64,000 bases of DNA, taken from Aporhodopirellula aestuarii (GTDB lineage: Bacteria; Planctomycetota; Planctomycetia; Pirellulales; Pirellulaceae). Every line of letters starts with the position of its first letter. The stretch's first letter is position 1. Below, piece after piece: positions 29,525 through 39,104 of the stretch. Under the pieces are notes generated by a model that made no database searches, was not told the DNA's origin, and saw only the letters and a list, made by a program, of their open reading frames with translations. The translations under genes were made by a program, and so were the position numbers. The stretch is taken from NCBI RefSeq assembly GCF_023701485.1, contig NZ_JAMQBK010000046.1:95908-159907 (forward strand), given 5' to 3'.

Positions 29525-29605
29525 ATGGGAGTTCGGCTTGCGGTCGGTTCGGGAGAAACGTTAACAACAGATTAGACGCGTCCTCCTTTTTCCGAAAAAA
29601 AGCCG

Positions 29606-30541
29606 ATGCCCATTCCAGCATTACGCCAACCGGCACCCGCCACCGGCTCGCCGGCAACGCAAACACCATCGCCCGCTTCACAGTCCGGTAGCCCGCGGCT
29701 GCGTTTGGTCCGTCCTGACTCGCACCTGGATTCCGACGATTCGAGCGTCGCAATCGCTCCTTTTGCTGATCGTGACGCGATCGGAATTCGGCGTCCTTGG
29801 ATGACGTGGACGTATTTGATCACATCGGTTGTTCTCGGAATCGCGATCGTGACCCTCACCGGTTGCCAGTGGGCGGCGTCGAGCCAGAACAGCCAAGGTG
29901 CAGCGATGTACAACCAAGGCCAGTACACCGGCGCGATGGAACAGTTCCAGAAAGCGATCGCTTCGAACCCCAAAGATCCCGACGGCTATTACAACCTCGC
30001 GGCGACCACCCACCGACTGGGCAACCAACGACAGGACCCGAACCTGATTCGTCAAAGCGAAGCGTTGTACAACCAATGCCTTGATCACGATCCGAACCAT
30101 GTCGATTGCCACCGCGGACTGGCGGTGCTCCTGGTTGATTCCGGGCGTCCTGACCGCGCCTTCACGCTGCTCAAGAACTGGGCCTCCCAGAACCCGAATC
30201 TTGCCGAACCACGGATCGAACTGGCCCGATTGTACGAAGAGCACGGTGAGCCCCAGACGGCACTCAAATATCTTGAGGACGCAGTTCAAACCGATGCCAA
30301 CAACCCGCGTGCCTGGTTGGCTCTCGCTCGCCTGCGTGAAAACGGCGGCGATCCGGTGCAAGCCCTGCAGAATTACCAACGTGTTCTCGCCCTGAGCGGT
30401 GGAAGCATGGGAGGCAACTCGCAGCTCGCGACCGAACGCGTCGCGGCTCTGAGCCGGCAAATCAACTCCGCCTACGACGCCCAACTCAACGCCGGTGGTA
30501 CTCAAATCGCTTCCCCCGCGTTCGGTTCGACTCGATACTGA
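29606..30541 (+). CDS. TPR-repeat membrane protein or lipoprotein
   Basis: The 311-residue protein has a Pro/Ser-rich N-terminus and one hydrophobic segment ending in a lipobox-like TLTGC (TYLITSVVLGIAIVTLTGC, about 70-88). At least four TPR-like units follow (AAMYNQGQYTGAMEQFQKAI, DGYYNLAATTHRLGN, VDCHRGLAVLLVDSGRP, PRAWLALARLRENGGDPV). The repeats suggest a periplasmic or envelope scaffold. The Cys is far from the N-terminus, so lipidation is uncertain. The function is not known. Confidence 0.8.
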   Translation: MPIPALRQPAPATGSPATQTPSPASQSGSPRLRLVRPDSHLDSDDSSVAIAPFADRDAIGIRRPWMTWTYLITSVVLGIAIVTLTGCQWAASSQNSQGAAMYNQGQYTGAMEQFQKAIASNPKDPDGYYNLAATTHRLGNQRQDPNLIRQSEALYNQCLDHDPNHVDCHRGLAVLLVDSGRPDRAFTLLKNWASQNPNLAEPRIELARLYEEHGEPQTALKYLEDAVQTDANNPRAWLALARLRENGGDPVQALQNYQRVLALSGGSMGGNSQLATERVAALSRQINSAYDAQLNAGGTQIASPAFGSTRY

Positions 30542-31056
30542 ATCCGGCGGGATCATCCCAACGGGGCATCCTACGGATATCAATCGCCTGGAAATTCAGA
30601 CTCGACACTTCCGCTGGATCGATGCTTGGTGCCCGCGGTGTGATTGCTTAGGCACCCACAATTTCCTTTGGAAAACGGCCGGCGGACATCTTCCCCGGAG
30701 TTGCCCTTTGACGATCGATCCTGCTCGGTCTATAATCGAATCATGACAGGCAACGTCGCACCACCTTCGAGGCGACCGCTTGTACTTCTTCGGTCCCGGA
30801 GATGTTTGCGATTCTGGTGAACTTCGTTTCATCGAGGATGCACTCGATCTACCCGCTCTCGCCGAGGTTGTCCGCTGAATCACGACGGCTGGGTCACCAG
30901 CCACCGCATACTCGCGATTGACCGTATCGGTCGTCTGCGGCTGCGTATTCATTCAATGCGGACTGCGTCAGGAACCTCCTTGTTGGGACATTCCGACACA
31001 ACACCCACATCCCATTACACTTCCACAAACCAAACGACTTTAGCGGGACTCTTGCC
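30542..31056. other. Intergenic region upstream of tatA
   Basis: This 515-base stretch contains a strong promoter match at 30708-30736 and a leader of about 310 bases before tatA. A 25-codon frame starts at 30743, next to the predicted transcription start, but I cannot support it as a gene. No terminator or riboswitch is recognised. Confidence 0.45.
30708..30736 (+). promoter_or_regulatory. Sigma70-like promoter upstream of tatA
   Basis: TTGACG (30708-30713) and a perfect TATAAT (30731-30736) are separated by 17 bases. Transcription would begin near 30743 and read through to the two Tat genes. Confidence 0.55.
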
Positions 31057-31281
31057 ATGTTTGCGATGACTACTTCTTTCGGTGCCATGCTCGGTTTCAT
31101 CGGGATGCCAGGAGCGCCCGAACTGTTGATCGTACTTTTCCTCGCCCTGTTACTCTTCGGCGGTGCCAAATTGCCAACGCTGATGCGAAACCTGGGCAAG
31201 AGCGCCAACGAGTTCAAACGCGGTATGGCTGAAACGGCTGATGACACCGACGAAACGGAAAAACTCAAGGAAAAGATCTGA
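31057..31281 (+). CDS. tatA: Twin-arginine translocase subunit TatA/E
   Basis: TatA subunits multimerise in the inner membrane to form the passage for folded twin-arginine substrates. This 74-residue protein has an N-terminal membrane helix (ELLIVLFLALLLFGG) followed by the hinge and amphipathic helix FGGAKLPTLMRNLGKSANEFKRG and an acidic Lys/Glu tail, the standard TatA layout. A second TatA/B-like gene begins one base after its stop. No tatC is in the window. Confidence 0.92.
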   Translation: MFAMTTSFGAMLGFIGMPGAPELLIVLFLALLLFGGAKLPTLMRNLGKSANEFKRGMAETADDTDETEKLKEKI

Positions 31282-31282
31282 G

Positions 31283-31567
31283 ATGTTCGGTCTGAGTTTC
31301 TTTGAAATGTCGGTGATCGGGATCATCGCAGTGGTGCTGTTTGGCGGCAACCTGCCCGAGGTCGCGCGGAAATTCGGTAGCACGTACAGCCAATTGCGAC
31401 GAAGCCTGCAGGAGGTGCAGCAGCAATTTCGCGAAGCTCAGCGGGAAGTCGATCGGGCGATGACGATCAACGACAAGGCACCCGTTAATTCTTCTAGCAC
31501 GATGTACGAAGACGACGAGGACGACACCCCCGAACCCTCGGCGCCCAAGTTCAAACCACCAAGCTGA
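31283..31567 (+). CDS. TatA/TatB-like translocase subunit
   Basis: The 94-residue protein starts MFGLSFFEMSVIGIIAVVLF, followed by GGNLPEVARKFGSTYSQLRR and a longer charged amphipathic helix (LQEVQQQFREAQREVDRAM), then an acidic Pro-rich tail. The Glu in the membrane helix and the longer helix are more TatB-like than TatA-like, but assignment between them is not secure. It follows tatA by one base, so the two should be made together. Confidence 0.85.
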   Translation: MFGLSFFEMSVIGIIAVVLFGGNLPEVARKFGSTYSQLRRSLQEVQQQFREAQREVDRAMTINDKAPVNSSSTMYEDDEDDTPEPSAPKFKPPS

Positions 31568-31807
31568 TCCACCACGGACCGCTCGGCAACCGAACGACGC
31601 AGTGGATTTCGCCAAAATTCCATGACGACGGAAGTCCTAGGGGTCAGGAATCATCCTCCTGCGAAATCGCACACCAACGTGGCGAAACGGCCCGACATCT
31701 TTGGCGATGCCGGGTCTTTTGCTTTGCCACAACCATCAACTCGCGCGATTCGTCGCGTCTTTGCTCCATTCTCGACGTCCTGTTACCGAAACGCTGAATT
31801 GCCCCTG

Positions 31808-32311
31808 ATGTCTTCCCCCTCACCTCCCTTTCGGATCGGACTCGGTTACGACTCACACCGACTCGGCCCCGGCGGACCATTGAGGATCGGCGGGATCGAC
31901 ATTGAACAAGCTTCCGACGGCGTGCACGCGATCGGCCATAGCGATGCCGACGTGCTGCTGCATGCATTGACCGACGCGCTGCTCGGTGCGATCGCCGCCG
32001 CGGACATCGGCCGACTGTTTCCTGACGACGCGGAGGTCAATCGCGGACGCGATAGCCGCGACTTTGTCGCCGCTGCGATCGAAAAGGTCCACGAGACGGG
32101 ATACGCCATCGGCAACGTCGATGCAGTGATTCTGGCCCAGCGGCCGAAGATGGCTCCCCACATCGACGACATGCGAAACGCGGTGGCGTCCATGCTCGGA
32201 TGCCCCATCGACTCGATCGGCCTCAAAGCCAAAACGGGCGAAGGCGTCGACGCGGTCGGTCGCAGCGAAGCGATCGCAGCACGTGTCATCGTAATGCTGA
32301 TCCGAAACTAA
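31808..32311 (+). CDS. ispF: 2-C-methyl-D-erythritol 2,4-cyclodiphosphate synthase
   Basis: IspF catalyses the fifth step of the non-mevalonate (MEP) isoprenoid pathway, releasing CMP and forming the cyclic diphosphate. The 167-residue protein has the zinc-binding GLGYDSHRLG, GHSDADVLLHALTDALLG, DIGRLFPDD, and the C-terminal LKAKTGEGVDAVGRSEAIAA. Length and motifs are standard for the trimeric enzyme. The ATG at 31808 is chosen; the frame is open up to 31622. It converges on the metallophosphoesterase gene across a 59-base gap. Confidence 0.97.
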   Translation: MSSPSPPFRIGLGYDSHRLGPGGPLRIGGIDIEQASDGVHAIGHSDADVLLHALTDALLGAIAAADIGRLFPDDAEVNRGRDSRDFVAAAIEKVHETGYAIGNVDAVILAQRPKMAPHIDDMRNAVASMLGCPIDSIGLKAKTGEGVDAVGRSEAIAARVIVMLIRN

Positions 32312-32370
32312 AAGTGACGCAACGCCTCGCGGCGTGAACCAACCACCTCTCGAAAGACGTGGTCCGCCGC

Positions 32371-33258
32371 CTATTCCATCGCTTCAACAACACGTGGCAC
32401 AAAGAACCCATCGCCGCTGAGTTCAATGAGCGACTCAATGTCCAATGTTCCGTATCGTGAATACCCTGTGTGCACGATCAAGTTGGGCAAGATTTCCGCG
32501 TCACCATCATGATGAGTGTGCCCGCACAAGACGGTGTGAATGCGATCGGGATTCGCCTCCGCTGCCACGCGAAGCGCCTCGGCGACTCCACCGCAAACAA
32601 AAAACGGAGCCCAGTTCTCGTCGGTGGTCTTACCTTCGTACCAACACGATTCACGAAACGGCGGGACGTGTGTCGCGATCAACACGTGACGGACCGACTT
32701 AGGCAACGACGCGAGCTTAGAACTCAATCGCTCACCACTTTGACGGCCTTCCCGCTGCAAGATTTCACGCCATGTGTCTCGCGAACTCGTTCGAAAATCA
32801 TCGATCAATTCGAAGTCGTTTGAACGAACCGTTGTATTTTCGTAGTCACCTTGAGTCGCGTCCCCCCATCCGTCGTCACCGATGAGGGCCGCATCCTTCG
32901 CGAGCATGACCGGCCCACAATCGGTGAGGTAATGCAATTGGGGAACATCGCGGGCGAGATCGATAATCTGCCGTCGTGTACCGCCAATTGACTTGCCGTA
33001 AAAATCGTGATTACCCAGCACGAAATAGATCGGCCGATCGAATGTTTCGGCCATGCACCGGAGTTGATAGGAGACGTCGTCACCTTCGGAGATGTCCCCC
33101 GTGAGGACCAACGCGGTCGGATGGTGACCGATGACCTCATCTGCCCACTCTCGCCACGTCTCCAATTTCGCGTGATCAAAATGCGGATCGGTGATCCACG
33201 CCATGGTCGCAACGGGCATGCGGTGAGCCCCGACACCATCGGAATGAGCAGGATCCAT
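32371..33258 (-). CDS. Calcineurin-like metallophosphoesterase
   Basis: The protein (about 295 residues) shows the five-part metallophosphoesterase motif set: WITDPHFDH, LVLTGDISEGDD, YFVLGNHDFY, IATHVPPF and VLCGHTHHDG. All expected metal-binding Asp, Asn and His residues are present, so it should be an active phosphodiesterase or phosphatase. The substrate is unknown. The start could be ATG 33258 or ATG 33219 (MPVATMAWITDPHFDH), the latter directly before the catalytic domain. It lies downstream of metK on the same strand, separated by about 290 bases. Confidence 0.88.
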   Translation of the reverse strand: MDPAHSDGVGAHRMPVATMAWITDPHFDHAKLETWREWADEVIGHHPTALVLTGDISEGDDVSYQLRCMAETFDRPIYFVLGNHDFYGKSIGGTRRQIIDLARDVPQLHYLTDCGPVMLAKDAALIGDDGWGDATQGDYENTTVRSNDFELIDDFRTSSRDTWREILQREGRQSGERLSSKLASLPKSVRHVLIATHVPPFRESCWYEGKTTDENWAPFFVCGGVAEALRVAAEANPDRIHTVLCGHTHHDGDAEILPNLIVHTGYSRYGTLDIESLIELSGDGFFVPRVVEAME

Positions 33259-33544
33259 TCGGCGTATCAAAGCGATCGACCCTTCAGGGTAACTGGAGTT
33301 GATTCCGGAATCGATTTCCGCAACGACGCGTGCGTCTCGGAACAGGTCTCAACGGCGTGATGTTGAGAAAGAGTGCCGCGTGGGAATGAGCCGACGAAAA
33401 CCGCCAGGGTCCGGAACGTTCGCGGGATTCCCCCGCGTGACTTTGTCCACAAAATTTAATGGGCAAAACTCACAATCGGCACGCCGCTGAACCGCCATCC
33501 CCAACCGGAATGACGGTTCGTCATCACACAGAGGCTCAAACGCT

Positions 33545-34732
33545 TTAAGCGGTTGCGACCAAACCGGCGGCTTCGGCGAGTTCTTCGGCCTTGTCGGTCT
33601 TTTCCCACGTGAAGGCATCGCCTTCACGACCGAAGTGACCACCTGCGGTGGTTTCGGTGAAGATGGGACGACGCAGTTGCAAGTGCTCGATGATTTGGCC
33701 TGGCTTCAGATCGAAGTGCTTACGAACGAGTTCGCACAACTTCGAATCAGCAATCTTGCCGGTACCTTCGGTATCAACGTGCACGCTGACAGGTTCGGTC
33801 ACGCCGATCGCGTAGGCGAGTTGCACTTCGCAACGCTCGGCCAATCCTGAAGCGACGATGTTCTTGGCAACGTAGCGTGCCATGTAAGCCGCACTGCGGT
33901 CCACCTTGGTTGAGTCTTTCCCACTGAAAGCTCCACCACCATGGCGTCCCCAGCCGCCGTACGTGTCGACGATAATCTTGCGTCCCGTCAAACCACAGTC
34001 ACCGTGAGGGCCACCGATTTCAAACTTGCCGGTCGGGTTGATGTGATAGGTGATGTCACCCTTGTCGAGTTCGGCTGGGATCGAAGGCTTGATCACGTGC
34101 TCGATGATGAATGCACGAATTTCATCGTTGGTCACGCCCGGAGCGTGCTGGGCACTGACGACGACGGTATCGATACGAACCGGCTTGTTGCCTTCGTATT
34201 CCACCGTGACTTGGCTCTTGTTATCGGGCCGGAGCCAGCTGACTTCTTTGTTGAAGCGGGCTTCGGTGATGCGGTTGATGATCCGGTGTGACAGAGCGAT
34301 CGGCAACGGCATCAATTCGGGGGTATCGCCACAGGCGTAACCGAACATCAAACCTTGGTCGCCTGCACCGATTTCCTTGTTCGACGCTTCGTCCGAGTTC
34401 ACACCCTGAGCGATGTCGGGGCTTTGCGAATCGAGGCGCACTTGGACTTCGCAATTGGCTCCGTCGATGCCGGTATCGGCGTTGTTGTATCCGACCGAAA
34501 GGATGGCTTCGCGAACAATTTTCTCGTAGTCGACGTCGGCCTTGGTGGTGATTTCGCCAGCGATGACGGCTAGGTTGGTGTTTACGAGGGTTTCACAAGC
34601 GACGCGGCTCATCGGGTCCTGCGCGAGTAACGCGTCCAGGATGCTGTCGGAAATTCGGTCGGCCAACTTATCGGGGTGCCCCATGCTGACCGATTCGCTG
34701 GTGAAAAGGTAACGACCTGACTGATTACTCAC
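33545..34732 (-). CDS. metK: S-adenosylmethionine synthetase
   Basis: MetK makes S-adenosylmethionine from methionine and ATP. The 395-residue protein has [53 protein letters not shown] and [19 protein letters not shown], covering the ATP, metal and methionine sites. The GTG at 34732 is preceded by GGAG at a suitable distance and gives the family N-terminus; an upstream extension to 34813 is not native-like. I looked for a SAM riboswitch in the ~180 bases upstream and saw none. Confidence 0.97.
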   Translation of the reverse strand: MSNQSGRYLFTSESVSMGHPDKLADRISDSILDALLAQDPMSRVACETLVNTNLAVIAGEITTKADVDYEKIVREAILSVGYNNADTGIDGANCEVQVRLDSQSPDIAQGVNSDEASNKEIGAGDQGLMFGYACGDTPELMPLPIALSHRIINRITEARFNKEVSWLRPDNKSQVTVEYEGNKPVRIDTVVVSAQHAPGVTNDEIRAFIIEHVIKPSIPAELDKGDITYHINPTGKFEIGGPHGDCGLTGRKIIVDTYGGWGRHGGGAFSGKDSTKVDRSAAYMARYVAKNIVASGLAERCEVQLAYAIGVTEPVSVHVDTEGTGKIADSKLCELVRKHFDLKPGQIIEHLQLRRPIFTETTAGGHFGREGDAFTWEKTDKAEELAEAAGLVATA

Positions 34733-34972
34733 TACTGAAAACTCCGCGGTTTCGGCCCCCCGCGTGTTTAGAGCACGCACGAAGCCACATTGGTCAAAAA
34801 GAAGTCTCCGCAAATCGCGTGAACCCGGACATTCGGGAAAAATCGTCGCGCCGCCGGAAACCTTGGCAACGTGTACAATAATCTCACGAGGGGTTTCTGA
34901 AAACCGACGACTTTGGCGGTTTTTCCCGATTACTCAGATTGCCATTGGCGTGAATATCCGCCTGACGAATTG

Positions 34973-36103
34973 ATGCCCAAGCACCTGCCCCCGGATACCC
35001 GCCCCCGTTGGCCCGCGATGATCACATCGCTGGGGATGCACGTGCTGGTCTTGCTGGGCATGATTTGGCTGCTCGCATCTCGGCCCAGCCAGGGGACGGT
35101 GGAGGATGCCAACGTCCGAAGCGTCGGCATGGCCATCGCCCACCGCATGCCCGATCGGACGCGGTACGTCACCGAGCCCGAAGAGACGGCCAAGCTTCCA
35201 TTGGCGCCCCAATCGTCCACGGCAGCGGCCGCAACGGCTCCCGCTCCGCCCAAATCGACCTCAAAAACGTCAGCTGACGCCTCCTCCGATTCATCTGCCG
35301 CGGGCGGAACCTCCTCGTCAGAGCAAACCGCCACGGGGATCAAGCCGCCGATCGACCTGTCCAAAATCCTCGCCGAAATGACCGGTACCGGCAGCGCAAC
35401 CGGCACCGATCGCGGTAGCCAAAGTGGCAGCGGTGCGGGCGGTCCGGCATCGCTCGTCCACGGCCGCATCCGATTCGCCGACGGACGAACGGTCGATCAG
35501 CTCGGCGACCGAGAACTCGTCCCCGGAGTCGCCCGTTCCGGCCAAGGTGCCGGGACAACGACCACCCAAGTCTTCGGTGTTTCAGGAACCGGCAGCACGT
35601 TTGTCTACGTTTTTGACCGCAGCGAGAGCATGAAAGCTGCGGGATCGGCCCCCCTGCGGGCCTCCAAAACGGAGCTCATCCGCAGTCTCGAAACGTTAAC
35701 CGAACGTCAACAGTTTCAAATCATCTTCTACAACGATTCCGCCGACGTCTTTCGCAGTGAAGGGGATCGCATCGGACTGGTCACCGGCGAGGAGGCGACG
35801 ATCGAGCGGGCGAAAGAATTCGTCCGGCGAACCACCGCCATCGGCGGAACCGAACACGAAACAGCCCTTCGTATGGCACTGCGGTTGGCTCCAGACGTGA
35901 TCTTCTTCCTCACCGACGCCAAAATTCAGACGATGTCGCAACAGCAACTCGATGACATCACCCGCCGCGCCGAAAATGCGGGGACCACCATCCACGCGAT
36001 CCAATTCGGCACCGGCCCGCCACCGGCGAACACGTTTCTCGAACGTCTCGTTCGCCGCAACGGCGGCGGCTACCGCTACGTCGACGTAACCACGCTGCCT
36101 TAG
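34973..36103 (+). CDS. Membrane-anchored von Willebrand factor A-domain protein
   Basis: The 376-residue protein has an N-terminal membrane segment (MITSLGMHVLVLLGMIWLLA), a long Ala/Ser/Thr/Gly-rich linker (about 70-200), and a C-terminal VWA domain with the MIDAS start VFDRSESM (about 213-220), IIFYNDSADVF, and FFLTDAKIQTMS. The domain binds a divalent metal and a protein partner. The N-terminal anchor resembles the TonB/energiser type, but no TonB motif is present. The ATG at 34973 is preferred; the frame begins earlier at 34913. Confidence 0.85.
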   Translation: MPKHLPPDTRPRWPAMITSLGMHVLVLLGMIWLLASRPSQGTVEDANVRSVGMAIAHRMPDRTRYVTEPEETAKLPLAPQSSTAAAATAPAPPKSTSKTSADASSDSSAAGGTSSSEQTATGIKPPIDLSKILAEMTGTGSATGTDRGSQSGSGAGGPASLVHGRIRFADGRTVDQLGDRELVPGVARSGQGAGTTTTQVFGVSGTGSTFVYVFDRSESMKAAGSAPLRASKTELIRSLETLTERQQFQIIFYNDSADVFRSEGDRIGLVTGEEATIERAKEFVRRTTAIGGTEHETALRMALRLAPDVIFFLTDAKIQTMSQQQLDDITRRAENAGTTIHAIQFGTGPPPANTFLERLVRRNGGGYRYVDVTTLP

Positions 36104-36136
36104 ACGCCTGCCTGAACGAGCTGCCCCTCGACCTTC

Positions 36137-38920
36137 TTAAGCACCAGACGACGCAAAAACGGCCGCATGATTGGGCAACAACTCAAACGGTTGCTCCGTC
36201 GTCACCCCCGCGCGACGTCGACTATCGAGAATGCAAGGCGGCAGACCATCCGCCATACCGAGCAACGCGGCGACTTCTTGCTCCGACATACCATCGGCTT
36301 GGGGCCTCACCTGCTCGCTCGATTCGGCCAATCGGCATACGACCAGCAGCGTTTCACCCTCGCGAGTGAATTTCAACGAATAGACACCTCGGTCGATGTC
36401 GGTAATGGCCAAACAATTCGCCGCTGCCAGAATCCCCGCTCGCGTGTACTGCTTGCGAACCCGAATGACTTCGCGATACCAATCTCGCATCGCCAGATCT
36501 CCGTCTTCGATCGCTCCGATGCGGGCAGAATGAAACGCAATTTCTTCGGTGGGCAACACACCGTCGGACCAGTCGTGCTGCGGATACTCACGTCGTCTCC
36601 CTTCGATAACGGCTTGCCGCAGCGACTCATCCCCATAGTCGACGAAGAATGCGAACGGTTTCTCGCACGCAAACTCTTCCCCCATGAACAACATCGGAAT
36701 CGACGGTGACAAGATCAACAACACCGCAGCGGATGCTTGTGTCTCCGGCGCAGTGATTTGGTGAAATCGTTTTCCGAGCGGATGATTGCCGATGAAGTCG
36801 TGATTTTGAATGCAGTACACGAGCCCCGATGTGTCCACCCGCTCGGCCGTTGCGACCGAAACCTCTTCCCGCCCCCGATCACCCCGGACATCACCTTGAA
36901 ACACGAACCCACGTTGGAGGGCACGAGCAAGATCCACGTAGGGATGGTACCGCCTAACGGTCAATTGATCGTGTGCTCGCACACACGCCAACAGCGCGTG
37001 GGCAAAATCATCTCCCCACTGGGCGTCGAATCCACAACCGCCGTCCTCCAAAGGCACCGTCATCGACGAGTCATACACGTTCGTTTCGGCGATCAACCAA
37101 ACGCGCCGCCCTTGCGATTGCGACCACTGTCGGACCTCACGACCAAACTGACGGGTGATATGCTCTTCGCTGTCGTCTTTCATGCAATGAATCGCATCCA
37201 CCCGCAGCCCGTCGAGATGAAACTCATCGAGCCAATAGATCGCGTTGTCGATCACAAACCGTCGAATCGCTTGGGCCTCCGGCCCTTCATCAAAATTCGG
37301 CGCCGCTCCCCACGGAGTGCCATGCCGGTCCGACAGATAATTCCCCAGGTTTGACCAATAGTTACCTTCAGGACCGAAATGGTTGTAAACCACGTCGGCA
37401 AAAACGTGTAAGCCTCTCGCGTGTGCGGCATCAACCAATCGACGCAAATCATCCGGCGTGCCCAGCGAACTCATCGGGGCAAACCAATACGTCGCGTCGT
37501 ACCCCCAGTTCCAACGCCCCGGACATTGGGCAATCGGCATCAACTCAATCGCCGTCACGCCGAGGTCGACAAGCTCGTCCAACCGTTCGATCGCGCTTCG
37601 AAACGTTCCGTCATCGGTGAACGTTCCGATGTGCAACTCATACACGATCAATTCTTCAACACGCTGGGCACGAGGTTGGTCGTCATGCTGCCAAGGGAAC
37701 TGATTCGAGACCACTTGCGAGGCGGCATTTACCCCGTCGGGCTGATAACGCGAGGCGGGATCGGGGATCACTGGCGGGCCAGGCACCACATCGGTCGCTG
37801 AAGAACCAAGCCGGAGGCGATAACGTGTTCCGATCGGACAGGCGTCATCACTCGCCCGAAAAAAGCCTTCGGCGTCGCGTTTCATCTCAATCTGCCGCGG
37901 CGTCGCGTCGTCCGCCTCGTCGCACTCGTACAGTTCGATCGCGAGCGATTCGTGAGCGGGTGCAAACACCAAAAAGTCGACCTTTTGAAAGCCTTTCGGA
38001 ACGGCTCCCCAATGCATAGGTGCGACGCAATTCTCGACCATGGCTTCGTCCTGGCCGGCAACCAAACCAAACCACCGCAGCCCCTCGAGGACTCCCGCGG
38101 TGCTCGGTTTCAAGGCGAGGAACAATCGGTCATGCCAGCCGCGATCCGCGTGAGCATCGAATACCTGCACTGCCAGACGACGGCTCGCGTTGCCAACCAC
38201 AACGGCGCAGTAACCGGCAACCAGTGCGGCATAGTCGTTGCCTGAATCCCCGCAGAACACGATCTCGCCGTGTTGATATCCCTGCGACTCACACCACCAA
38301 TCCAGGGCGAACGCCTTCGATGCGTCACGTGGGAGAACGTCGATGAGCCCGTCGCCGTTAAACGGATCAACACTACTGATGATCCCGTACGGCAACGAAC
38401 GCTCATCGAGATACGCTTGCGCGGCGACCTGACACTCTTCGAGAGATTCCGCGGGCACATAGTAGCTGAGCTTATGCTTGCCTTGCTTGAACGCTTCTTG
38501 CAAACGAAACTTCGGCAGGTCACCGATCTCGCGGCGAACACGCTCGATGTCGGCATCCCCAACGATCTCATCCAACCTCGCATCGAAATCCTCGCTCCGG
38601 CGAAAGCGCGCGGCGAGCGATTGCTGCGTCGGCGAGTGTTCCTTATCACTGCTTTCTTCCGATTGCCCTAAAAAGTTTTGGTAAACGCTCGTACCGACAT
38701 CACACAGGATCCAGTCCGGCACGGGGAGGCCGTCCTCGATGATTCCGTCAAACACATATTCGAGATGACGGCCTGAAACGTAGACGAGCGGCAACCGTCT
38801 TTCACGCAATTGGCCTCGTATTTGCTCCAGGGCCTCAAAAGATTCGCGGTCACCATCAAGCGGGATAAAAGTGCCATCAAGATCAGTTGCAACAACTCGC
38901 GGACGCTGTTTCAGTTTCAT
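36137..38920 (-). CDS. HAD phosphatase fused to TreZ-like GH13 enzyme
   Basis: Residues 1-~260 form a HAD-IIB/sucrose-phosphatase-like domain: VVATDLDGTFIPLDG near residue 10, VYVSGRHLEYV, and VFCGDSGNDYAALVAG near 223. After a linker and a carbohydrate-binding-like region, a GH13 catalytic barrel of malto-oligosyltrehalose trehalohydrolase (TreZ) type occupies about 400-850: ELHIGTFTDDGTF, DVVYNHFGPEGNYW (region I), LDGLRVDAIHC (region II nucleophile), LIAETNVYD (region III acid/base) and QNHDFIGNH (region IV). All catalytic residues are intact. TreZ hydrolyses maltooligosyl-trehalose, but its usual partner TreY is absent here, so the substrate is uncertain. It diverges from fructokinase and the sucrose-phosphate synthase operon. 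Confidence 0.88.
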   Translation of the reverse strand: MKLKQRPRVVATDLDGTFIPLDGDRESFEALEQIRGQLRERRLPLVYVSGRHLEYVFDGIIEDGLPVPDWILCDVGTSVYQNFLGQSEESSDKEHSPTQQSLAARFRRSEDFDARLDEIVGDADIERVRREIGDLPKFRLQEAFKQGKHKLSYYVPAESLEECQVAAQAYLDERSLPYGIISSVDPFNGDGLIDVLPRDASKAFALDWWCESQGYQHGEIVFCGDSGNDYAALVAGYCAVVVGNASRRLAVQVFDAHADRGWHDRLFLALKPSTAGVLEGLRWFGLVAGQDEAMVENCVAPMHWGAVPKGFQKVDFLVFAPAHESLAIELYECDEADDATPRQIEMKRDAEGFFRASDDACPIGTRYRLRLGSSATDVVPGPPVIPDPASRYQPDGVNAASQVVSNQFPWQHDDQPRAQRVEELIVYELHIGTFTDDGTFRSAIERLDELVDLGVTAIELMPIAQCPGRWNWGYDATYWFAPMSSLGTPDDLRRLVDAAHARGLHVFADVVYNHFGPEGNYWSNLGNYLSDRHGTPWGAAPNFDEGPEAQAIRRFVIDNAIYWLDEFHLDGLRVDAIHCMKDDSEEHITRQFGREVRQWSQSQGRRVWLIAETNVYDSSMTVPLEDGGCGFDAQWGDDFAHALLACVRAHDQLTVRRYHPYVDLARALQRGFVFQGDVRGDRGREEVSVATAERVDTSGLVYCIQNHDFIGNHPLGKRFHQITAPETQASAAVLLILSPSIPMLFMGEEFACEKPFAFFVDYGDESLRQAVIEGRRREYPQHDWSDGVLPTEEIAFHSARIGAIEDGDLAMRDWYREVIRVRKQYTRAGILAAANCLAITDIDRGVYSLKFTREGETLLVVCRLAESSEQVRPQADGMSEQEVAALLGMADGLPPCILDSRRRAGVTTEQPFELLPNHAAVFASSGA

Positions 38921-39104
38921 TTATTTTTTTGTTTTTTTTGGATTGCTTAGTTTTTTTGGCGTGCTTCGTCCAGCACTTTCGGGCCGCTATGATAGATGCA
39001 TACCAGAGCCAACCGATCTCTGCGGATCGGATGTTCGCAAACGCGTTTGGTTTGATCTGGCTTCATCAATTCCGGCTACCTCTACGAAGGATACCCATAC
39101 GACT

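Noticed and set aside
34733..34912. SAM riboswitch upstream of metK
   Set aside because: I looked for a conserved multi-stem SAM aptamer in this ~180-base leader and found no convincing match; only the GGAG ribosome-binding site is clear.
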